Below are positions 1-5,025 of a stretch of 5,025 nt of DNA, piece by piece. Below the pieces are notes generated by a model. The model saw nothing but the letters and a program-made list of their open reading frames with translations, had not been told where the DNA came from and searched no databases. A program made the translations under genes and the position numbers. The number at the start of each line of letters is the position of its first letter. The stretch's first letter is position 1. The stretch comes from Thermodesulfobacteriota bacterium (GTDB lineage: Bacteria > Desulfobacterota > Dissulfuribacteria > Dissulfuribacterales > UBA3076). Where the stretch lies: assembly GCA_003645605.1 (NCBI GenBank), contig QNAY01000136.1:1-5025 (forward strand), written 5' to 3'.

Positions 1-48
1 ATGCGCTGATTCGTACACCCGAACAACTCCGCTGGAGCGAAAGTCCCA

Positions 49-77
49 GCGGGCTGCAGCCTGCGGCTTGAGCCCGC
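49..77. repeat. GC-rich nested hairpin
   Basis: GCGGGCT (49-55) pairs perfectly with AGCCCGC (71-77). Inside it AGCC (58-61) pairs with GGCT (65-68) around a TGC loop, separated from the outer stem by a 2x2 internal loop. A smaller hairpin, CTCC-GCT-GGAG, sits just before it at 27-37. No T-run follows on either strand, so this is not a textbook intrinsic terminator. It could be a structured 3' end of an upstream transcript or a dispersed palindromic repeat unit. Confidence 0.4.
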
Positions 78-223
78 CAAGGCTTCGCTCAGATCCGCAT
101 TATACGATCACGGATTATTGAACTTTCCCATTTTTTCGAATTTTATACTCCAGCAACTATTTGCGCCATTGCCTTCTCAATCTCTACTACCCATAGCTGA
201 GAAAAGACGATCACAGCTTGCCC

Positions 224-249
224 TCTGAAGGCTCAAAAGAGCCTTCAGA
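224..249. repeat. Perfect 11-bp inverted repeat with a 4-base loop
   Basis: TCTGAAGGCTC (224-234) is followed by AAAA (235-238) and then by its exact reverse complement GAGCCTTCAGA (239-249). The stem is long and without mismatch, so it should fold stably in RNA from either strand. Neither side has an adjacent U-tract, the usual sign of intrinsic termination. It may still end transcription entering from the left, about 250 bp before the cytochrome start, or be a dispersed palindromic element. The structure is certain; its role is not. Confidence 0.55.
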
Positions 250-362
250 ACTGCGTCACAAAACTCGCTTGCGGTTATATGAAATATCCAGACCATCCGA
301 CATTTTTTTTGACGTCTCTTTTGAGTTATGATAGTCTCTGTCTATTTATCAGGCTCTATGTA

Positions 363-394
363 TTGATAATTGGAATACCTGAACAGTTTATACT
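363..394 (+). promoter_or_regulatory. Weak sigma-70-type promoter candidate for the cytochrome
   Basis: TTGATA at 363-368 matches the -35 consensus at five of six bases. TATACT at 389-394 matches the -10 consensus at five of six, but the spacing of 20 is long. An overlapping TTTATA at 387-392 gives a spacing of 18 with a poorer match. Transcription would start about 100 bp before the ATG. No GG-N10-GC sigma-54 signature was found between 240 and 490, so direct control by the neighbouring PilR-like regulator is not supported by sequence. In AT-rich DNA such matches arise easily by chance. Confidence 0.22.
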
Positions 395-490
395 CTTTTC
401 GAAAAATGTGTATTATTGAATTGAATGGCGATGTGGAAACTGGAAATTTCAAATTTTACTACATAATTTATCCAATCCGTTAATAATAGA

Positions 491-497
491 AAGGAGG
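491..497 (+). promoter_or_regulatory. Strong ribosome binding site of the cytochrome gene
   Basis: AAGGAGG lies five bases before the ATG at 503. It is a near-perfect Shine-Dalgarno sequence with good spacing and fixes the start codon of the cytochrome. Confidence 0.9.
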
Positions 498-502
498 TAT
501 TT

Positions 503-1846
503 ATGGGAGTTTTGAGGATTGTAACATTTTTATTTTTGGTGAGCTGTGTCTGGTCCTCTTACGGATTTTGTGGCACAAAGCCTGCGGAGGTTCCTAAGGC
601 CAAAACCATCGCGGAGCTTGCTGCTCGCTATGATTCGAGTTCTTGCCAGGAGTGTCATGAGGAGGCGTATGAACAATGGGAAAATTCCGTTCATGCCGTT
701 TCAATTTTGGGGGTTACACTCAGGACGGCCCCAACGATACTTACTGCCGTAGACAAGGGCCTGAAGTTGTTCCCCTATTCAGGAGTCAAAGAGGACAAGG
801 ACATAACAGTAGAGCATCTCATGTTCTGTGCCAAATGCCACCTGCCTCAACTGGATGAGGCAACGGATGATGTTGCTCGGGAGATCGTCAAGACCATCAG
901 AGACTGGCAAAAGGCATACGCCGATGATGATGATGACATGATTGATGAATTGGAAGAGAAAATTGCCAGCCTCAACATCGGATGCATGGTGTGCCACAAC
1001 AAAGTAGCCATTATCCACAAATGGCAGGATGGCTATCCGCAGCCGGATACTGTTTACGGCGCTTTAGACGGAGAGCACGACGATCCTGCCTATCCTAAAA
1101 TGGCAAAGGCTCCGGCCATGAGTGAGTCCATATTCTGTGGTCAGTGCCACGGTGAGGGACCAAATTTTGAGCTGGATGAGCCCTCACAATGTGCCACTTT
1201 GTATGGCACCTACCTCTTTGCCTATATCCCTGAAGGCGGGCACGATTCCTGTCAGGAATGCCATATGGCCAAATCCGGTCTGGGCCATGACATGCAAGCC
1301 TACCGGAATGAGACCATGATGAAGATGGCCTTTGATGTTGAAGTGGATGCAATGTCCCACTTCTGGCGTAAGAATAAGGTCGAAGGCATTATTCCTCTGG
1401 GTGTAATTAATGTAGAGATATTCAATAAGACGGGTCATGCCATACCTGACGGGTGACCTACTCCCAACCGGCTGGTCCTGGATGTGACCGCGAAGACAAT
1501 GGATGGGAAACAAGTCTATAATAAGCAAGAAATCTTCATGCCTTACCCCGGGCGCTTTGGTAGAGGGGCAGAGATGGGAAGAGGACCTTATGAAAAGTGT
1601 GGTTTACTCAGAGATACCTGTATACCGCCTTTGAAGAAGGTCAAGAAGGTCTTTGAAATACCGTTCCCATATGCTGATGTAGAGAAAGACGGTAAAAAGA
1701 CCAGGGAACTCACTGCAGATGAGCTTTTGGTAGAAGTCAAACTGTGGTATGTGCCCTTTGGCAAGACTGATGATGATTGGAATGTTTTGATCTTCGGTGA
1801 GGAAAAGAAGATAGACCTCAAGACCGAGTGGGTCTGGAGGAAATAA
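503..1846 (+). CDS. Pentaheme c-type cytochrome with an in-frame TGA (possible selenocysteine)
   Basis: Exported multiheme cytochrome c, presumably an electron carrier or reductase in the periplasm or cell envelope; no substrate can be assigned. Residues 1-22 form a signal peptide (R5, then a hydrophobic stretch). LVSC at 12-15 fits a lipobox, but the signal would be very short, so ordinary cleavage is also possible. Five CXXCH heme sites lie at residues 48-52, 109-113, 161-165, 212-216 and 250-254. H64 in the W-x3-VHA context after the first heme is a likely distal ligand, as in cytochrome c554-like families. The motif TGHAIPDG (310-317) is followed by TGA (codon 318), then PTPNRLVLDV and on to TAA, giving 447 residues. 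The region after TGA (for example RDTCIPPLKKV, residues 370-380) reads as a family-typical C-terminal domain, so one gene is annotated across the TGA. Termination at TGA would leave 317 residues with all hemes but no C-terminal domain. GTG at 1484 has no ribosome binding site, so the second part is not an independent gene. A nonsense mutation or sequencing error is the alternative to selenocysteine. Confidence 0.75.
1454..1456 (+). other. In-frame TGA, candidate selenocysteine codon (residue 318)
   Basis: This TGA sits between GGG (Gly317) and CCT (Pro319) in the same frame as the coding sequence on both sides, so no frameshift is involved. The tetranucleotide TGAC is an inefficient stop context and is also found at the selenocysteine codon of E. 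coli fdhF. The frame stays open for 129 sense codons beyond it. The other three stop codons in this window are all TAA, and the kinase and regulator contain no in-frame TGA in about 1010 codons. That argues against wholesale reassignment of UGA. Confidence 0.45.
1459..1486 (+). promoter_or_regulatory. Possible SECIS-like hairpin just after the TGA
   Basis: By hand folding, ACC (1467-1469) pairs with GGU (1474-1476) around the loop GGCU (1470-1473). CCA (1464-1466) pairs with UGG (1479-1481), leaving a two-base CC bulge. Below a 2x2 internal loop, UAC (1459-1461) pairs with GUG (1484-1486), including one U-G pair. Bacterial SECIS elements lie in the coding sequence directly after UGA and have a G at the start of the apical loop; both hold here. 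The loop begins 13 nt after the TGA, closer than the roughly 17 nt in E. coli fdhF, which weakens the case. A competing stem, GGUC (1474-1477) with GACC (1486-1489), has a loop without an early G. Confidence 0.3.
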
Positions 1847-1864
1847 CCTGTAAGCGTTTACAGG
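1847..1864. terminator. Hairpin directly after the cytochrome stop codon
   Basis: CCTGTAA (1847-1853) and TTACAGG (1858-1864) form a perfect 7-bp stem with a GCGT loop, starting at the base after the TAA. It lacks a T-tract. Together with the stronger hairpin just downstream it probably ends or protects the 3' ends of the two converging transcripts. Its position after the TAA at 1844, rather than after the TGA at 1454, fits the gene ending at the TAA. Confidence 0.5.
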
Positions 1865-1868
1865 ATAC

Positions 1869-1897
1869 ATGCAGGCTGGCTCCTTGCCGGCCTGCAT
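1869..1897. terminator. Bidirectional terminator hairpin between convergent genes
   Basis: ATGCAGGCTGGC (1869-1880) pairs with GCCGGCCTGCAT (1886-1897) around a TCCTT loop: 12 pairs with a single T-G wobble. It lies between the cytochrome stop (1846) and the kinase stop (1904, minus strand). On the plus strand it is followed by a moderately T-rich stretch (ATTTAGTTTT at 1902-1911); on the minus strand there is no T-run. The strong GC stem between two convergent genes supports a shared terminator. Confidence 0.65.
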
Positions 1898-1903
1898 ATC
1901 CAT

Positions 1904-3511
1904 TTAGTTTTCAACACCCTTTATATGTTTAGGAAGATGCAGAGTAAAGGTAGAGCCCTTGCCTTGTTCAGAATCTACCGTAATATCACCATTCCATTCA
2001 TGAACGAGCCTATGGATTATTGCCAGACCTAATCCTGTTCCATCCGGCTGGGTGGAGAAGAAAGGATTAAACACCTTTGAGAGATCCTCATGCCTTATGC
2101 CGGTTCCGTTGTCTGAGATTTTAAGAACCAGGTGATCTTCTCCTTTTGTAGTTCCCTTGATTGATATTCTTCCGTCTTCATGCGGCAGGGCCTGATAGGC
2201 ATTCAGCAAGAGGTTCAGAAGGACCTGTTTGAATTGAGATGGGTCTACTTCGAAATGGAGATCAGCAGGGACATCTGTTTTGACATCAGCTTCCGGGAGT
2301 TTTTTTCTTTGTTTCATCAGGGACAGAATTGACTCTATTTCTTCAAATAGTGATATGTTTTGAATCTTTTTTTCCTCTGGTTTGGCATAAAGAAGAAAAG
2401 ATTTTGTAATATCATTCAGACGGTCGCTCTCTTTACTAATAATTTGCAGCAGTCTTCTTTCTTCAGGCTGCAACAGTGCTGACTCTTCCAGAAACTGAGC
2501 TGCCCCGGACAGGGATGCCAGGGGATTTCTTATCTCATGGGCAAGTCCTGCTGCCATCTCACCTAGAGCAGCAAGACGATCCATGCGCTGAAGGCGCTCT
2601 TCCCTTGCCTTTATCTCTGTAATGTCTTGAAAGATTATTCCGTATCCAAGGTGTTGCTCCTGGTGACCTTTTAACAAAAAAGTGGATATACCGAGGAATC
2701 CGGGTGAGCCGTGTGGATCTGTATAGTTCACCTCCTGCCGTTCTCCTTCACCTCCGCCCCTGAAATTCTCCAGTAACTGTGTCCCGGTTGGCCAGAGTTC
2801 TTGCAGCGGCTGCCCGTATCCGTTAATGATTTTTTGTCCGAGGATCTCAATAGCCGCCTGATTAAAGAAGGTGATATTTTCTTTTTCATCTACTGTGATC
2901 AGACCTGACTGGATGCTGTCTGCAAGATGGCGATGGATTTCCTCCATACGGCGCAGATCCACCTTGGTATCTGACAGCTTTTTTTCTGTGTAATGAAGAC
3001 GTTTTGCAAGGACAATTCCCAAAGAGGCAATGATGTTAAAGGCCGCTATGTTGATAAAGAAGCTGTATACGGCATCATTTAATTTGTCTCCCGGTATTTC
3101 ACAGAGCCAGAAAATGGCGGCATAGGTGATGGTGCACAGGAAGGCTGAGACAGCGCCCTCCTTTTGACTGCCAAGAATACATGCTGTGAGAATGGCAACC
3201 GGATATAGAAATGCAAGCGGGCTTTCATTCCCACCTGTCCAAAATACGGCAAGATTTACCAGGATGACGTCAAGAACCGTCTGTGTATAGAGGAGCCGTT
3301 TATTTAGGCCTCTCTTTTTGTACCATACGATATAAACGGCAGTGAGAAGAAATGCCCCTCCCAGGATTATAGACAGCTCGGTCACTTTGCCAAAAGCATC
3401 GGCAGAATAACTGGATAGGAGATAGGTGCTGCAGAGCAGCAGAATCAGGATAGTTAGGCGGCCTGCAGTTATACAATAAAAAAGGTGGCCATTTGAGTTC
3501 TTAGAGGGCAT
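1904..3511 (-). CDS. pilS: PilS-like membrane sensor histidine kinase
   Basis: Sensor kinase of 535 residues, expected to sit in the inner membrane and phosphorylate the response regulator encoded just upstream. The N-terminal part (about 14-170) holds around six hydrophobic segments, including a Q-x3-D and WTGGNESPLAFLYP region (77-104) typical of PilS-type sensors. A PAS domain follows (about 188-300, starting near LADSIQSGLITVDE and ending FQDITE). The HisKA domain has the phospho-accepting His325 in AHEIRNPLASL. The catalytic domain has an N box (NLLLNAYQA, N437), G1 (SDNGTG, D467), F box (FNPFFST, 481-487) and G2 (GTGLGL, 491-496), so all kinase motifs are intact. The ATG lies inside the last codons of the regulator gene and has no visible Shine-Dalgarno, which implies translational coupling. 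PilS is the best name from architecture and the membrane-domain motif; a related NtrB/ZraS-type sensor is the alternative. The signal is unknown; PilS in Pseudomonas senses pilin in the membrane. Confidence 0.85.
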   Translation of the reverse strand: MPSKNSNGHLFYCITAGRLTILILLLCSTYLLSSYSADAFGKVTELSIILGGAFLLTAVYIVWYKKRGLNKRLLYTQTVLDVILVNLAVFWTGGNESPLAFLYPVAILTACILGSQKEGAVSAFLCTITYAAIFWLCEIPGDKLNDAVYSFFINIAAFNIIASLGIVLAKRLHYTEKKLSDTKVDLRRMEEIHRHLADSIQSGLITVDEKENITFFNQAAIEILGQKIINGYGQPLQELWPTGTQLLENFRGGGEGERQEVNYTDPHGSPGFLGISTFLLKGHQEQHLGYGIIFQDITEIKAREERLQRMDRLAALGEMAAGLAHEIRNPLASLSGAAQFLEESALLQPEERRLLQIISKESDRLNDITKSFLLYAKPEEKKIQNISLFEEIESILSLMKQRKKLPEADVKTDVPADLHFEVDPSQFKQVLLNLLLNAYQALPHEDGRISIKGTTKGEDHLVLKISDNGTGIRHEDLSKVFNPFFSTQPDGTGLGLAIIHRLVHEWNGDITVDSEQGKGSTFTLHLPKHIKGVEN

Positions 3512-4931
3512 ATTTTGATAGACGATATCTAAAGGACCTGAAGTTAAGGCCGAGGATGCCGGCAGCTTCGGTTTTTACCCCGTTTGCTCTCTCAAGCGCT
3601 TTTTTTAGGAGAGTTTTTTCTATATGGCTTAGGAACTGTTCAAGGTCTAAACCCTCAGGCCCCAGGCACGGCTCGTAAGAAAAGGGGCTGGATTCGGCGG
3701 TTTTTTGCTGTTTGAACTCAGCCAGAGACAGGCTTTCAGGAAGCAGGAGATTTGAGGTGGCAAGGGCCACACTCCTCTCGATGATATTTTCCAGTTCTCT
3801 CACGTTTCCAGGGAACGAGTATTTCTGCAATGCCTCCATGGCAAAGCTGGATATGCCCTGTACGGCCTTATTTTGTTCTTTGGAATACTTGTCCAGAAAA
3901 TACTGGACCATGAGGGGAATGTCTTCAGGACGTTCTCTTAACGGTGGCATACGAATTTGAATTACGTTCAGTCTGTAGTACAGGTCTTCCCTGAATCGTC
4001 CGGCTATTACCTCCTTTTCCAGATCACGGTTGGTGGCTGCCAATATCCTCACATCTACCTTGATCTCTTTGGTGTCGCCAAGAGATGTAAAGGATTTCTG
4101 TTGCACGACTCTTAACAGTTTGACCTGGAGGGTCATGGGCAGTTCTCCGATTTCATCAAGAAAGATGGTGCCTTGATCGGCTATGGCAAAAAGACCTTGT
4201 TTCCCACGATCAGCACCTGTAAAGGCCCCTTTGCTATGGCCGAACAACTCGCTCTCAAGGAGATTCTCCGGGATGCCTCCGCAGTTAATAACTACAAAAG
4301 GCTTGTCCTTGCGGATTCCAAGGTTATGAATGGCTCGTGCAGCAAGCTCTTTCCCTGTGCCGCTTTCACCGGATATGAGCACACTGGAAGGACTGGATGC
4401 TATCCTGGGTATTAGCTGGAATATTTTGAGCATGACCGGGCTTTTGGTCAACATATTGTCAAGTTTGTAAATTTTGTCAGGAGTACCTCTGATCAAGGAC
4501 TGGGCCTTTGGTCTTGTTTTAAGGGCCTTTTCCACAACCTCCCTGATTTCTTCTATCCGAAATGGCTTGGTAAGATAGTCCCATGCTCCTTCTTTCATTG
4601 CCGCCATTGCGGTGTCCAGGGATGCAAAGGCAGTGATCAATATTACAGGGACATCTGCGTGTTTTGCCTTGATTTCTTTCAGTAAAGTCATCCCATCTAT
4701 GCCCGGCATCCTCACGTCACTTATGACCAGGGATACTTTTTCCCTGTCAATGAGTCGAAGGGCATCTTTCCCACTGGGTGCGGAGCATACACCGTAGCCT
4801 TCCCTGGCAAGGAGTATCTCAAGAAACTCCCTGAGGCTTTGGTCGTCATCAACTATCAGGATTTTGGGTCCGGCAGCACTTGGGCTATTAGTTGTCTCTG
4901 TGAAAAGATTTTCAGGATGCTCTAAGCTCAT
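3501..4931 (-). CDS. pilR: PilR-like sigma-54-dependent response regulator
   Basis: Cytoplasmic transcription activator of 476 residues with NtrC-family architecture. The receiver domain (about 23-138) has the acidic pocket D28/D29, phospho-acceptor D72 in SDVRMPG, T100 and K122. The AAA+ domain (about 160-395) has Walker A GESGTGKE (188-195), the sigma-54-contacting loop GAFTGA (235-240), Walker B IFLDE (256-260), AATN (298-301) and GNVRELEN (375-382). A Fis-type helix-turn-helix ends the protein (about 438-475). The ending LGLNFRSFRYRLSKY resembles the DNA-binding end of PilR, the main reason for this name over AtoC or ZraR. All catalytic residues are present, so it should be an active activator for sigma-54 promoters. 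The start is supported by GGAGGTG five bases upstream. It leaves a slightly long N-terminal tail of about 22 residues. The gene overlaps the partner kinase by 11 bp. PilR classically activates the major pilin gene; in Geobacter it also affects cytochrome genes. No pilin gene is in the window. Confidence 0.9.
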   Translation of the reverse strand: MSLEHPENLFTETTNSPSAAGPKILIVDDDQSLREFLEILLAREGYGVCSAPSGKDALRLIDREKVSLVISDVRMPGIDGMTLLKEIKAKHADVPVILITAFASLDTAMAAMKEGAWDYLTKPFRIEEIREVVEKALKTRPKAQSLIRGTPDKIYKLDNMLTKSPVMLKIFQLIPRIASSPSSVLISGESGTGKELAARAIHNLGIRKDKPFVVINCGGIPENLLESELFGHSKGAFTGADRGKQGLFAIADQGTIFLDEIGELPMTLQVKLLRVVQQKSFTSLGDTKEIKVDVRILAATNRDLEKEVIAGRFREDLYYRLNVIQIRMPPLRERPEDIPLMVQYFLDKYSKEQNKAVQGISSFAMEALQKYSFPGNVRELENIIERSVALATSNLLLPESLSLAEFKQQKTAESSPFSYEPCLGPEGLDLEQFLSHIEKTLLKKALERANGVKTEAAGILGLNFRSFRYRLSKYAL

Positions 4932-5025
4932 ATAAACACCTCCATCATACTTATCGACAAACCGGGGTGAGATGTTGAGCGTTATCAGGCTGGATTTATC
5001 GTAAAAATACTTTTTGAATTAGCCA
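4932..5025 (-). other. Leader region of the pilR-pilS operon
   Basis: Ninety-four bases upstream of the regulator start, running to the window edge. It contains the ribosome binding site and three GATAA pentamers (TTATC at 4951, 4982 and 4996 on the plus strand) with irregular spacing. I found no clear -35/-10 pair or sigma-54 site. The promoter may lie beyond the window, or an upstream gene may be co-transcribed. Confidence 0.4.
4937..4943 (-). promoter_or_regulatory. Ribosome binding site of pilR
   Basis: The minus strand reads GGAGGTG, then five bases, then ATG at 4931-4929. It is a strong Shine-Dalgarno and supports the chosen start over any internal one. The downstream kinase gene has no comparable site. 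Confidence 0.88.

Larger units (their letters stand above)
1..502. other. Non-coding region upstream of the cytochrome gene
   Basis: I see no supportable gene here on either strand. The first 100 bases are clearly more GC-rich than the rest and contain a nested hairpin. The remainder is AT-rich, with a perfect inverted repeat at 224-249 and a T8 run at 303-310. One frame is open from the window edge (2-121, 39 codons, ending TGA), so the tail of a gene outside the window cannot be excluded, but its residues match no family I know. A 46-codon ATG frame (279-419) has no good ribosome binding site and a random-looking composition. The region probably carries the promoter and leader of the cytochrome gene plus the end of whatever lies to the left. 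Confidence 0.6.

Noticed and set aside
279..419. 46-codon ORF before the cytochrome
   Set aside because: It has no good ribosome binding site, an odd hydrophobic and aromatic composition that follows the AT-rich DNA, and no recognisable similarity.
443..450. GAAATTTC palindrome as an operator
   Set aside because: An 8-bp AT-rich palindrome is common by chance, and it matches no operator I can name.
240..490. Sigma-54 promoter upstream of the cytochrome
   Set aside because: Each GG dinucleotide examined lacked GC ten bases later, so the core sigma-54 signature is missing.
1440..1470. Frameshift as the cause of the interrupted cytochrome
   Set aside because: Both halves are in the same frame, so an insertion or deletion is not needed. 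Only a single-codon event (Sec, nonsense or miscall) fits.
1484..1846. Separate small gene starting at GTG 1484
   Set aside because: It is in the same frame as the cytochrome, has no Shine-Dalgarno, lacks the first residues of its domain (PTPNRLVLD precede it), and reads as the cytochrome's own C-terminal end.
503..4931. UGA reassigned genome-wide to Trp or Gly
   Set aside because: The kinase and regulator contain no in-frame TGA in about 1010 codons, and Trp uses TGG throughout. The three normal stops are TAA, so the window alone cannot fully exclude it, but a single TGA is not the expected pattern.
4951..5000. Three GATAA repeats upstream of pilR as regulator sites
   Set aside because: The spacing is irregular (14 and 31 bases) and pentamers are too short to be significant.
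1..5025. CRISPR array, tRNA/rRNA genes, or insertion sequence
   Set aside because: No regularly spaced direct repeats, cloverleaf, rRNA segment or transposase-like frame was seen. The other open frames overlapping the three genes on either strand lack ribosome binding sites and family features.

Overview
The window reads as anaerobic bacterial DNA, most likely from the Desulfobacterota (former Deltaproteobacteria) or a close relative. This rests on a pentaheme c-type cytochrome next to a PilS/PilR-type two-component pair whose sequence style resembles that of metal- and sulfate-reducing bacteria. It is an inference from gene content; no taxonomic marker is present.

Layout. Positions 1-502 hold no convincing gene: a GC-rich hairpin (49-77), a perfect 11-bp inverted repeat (224-249), an AT-rich stretch with a weak promoter candidate, and a strong ribosome binding site at 491-497. 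A multiheme cytochrome c gene runs rightward from 503. Its frame meets TGA at 1454-1456, then continues in the same frame for 129 more sense codons to TAA at 1844-1846. Two hairpins (1847-1864 and 1869-1897) fill the 57-bp gap to the convergent leftward genes. Those are a membrane histidine kinase (1904-3511, PilS-like) and, upstream of it in transcription, a sigma-54-dependent response regulator (3501-4931, PilR-like). The two overlap by 11 bp and form one operon. Positions 4932-5025 are the leader of that operon.

The main point of interest is the in-frame TGA. The five CXXCH heme sites lie before it. The sequence after it reads as the normal C-terminal domain of the same cytochrome family, entering directly out of the motif TGHAIPDG. 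The TGA is followed by C and by a foldable hairpin with a GG-starting apical loop, which makes selenocysteine insertion (residue 318 of 447) a serious hypothesis. A nonsense mutation or sequencing error remains the main alternative. I know of no established selenocysteine-containing cytochrome of this type.

How the genes may work together: PilS/PilR pairs control pilin genes through sigma-54 and, in Geobacter, also affect cytochromes for extracellular electron transfer. A link here is suggested only by adjacency. I found no sigma-54 promoter (GG-N10-GC) upstream of the cytochrome.
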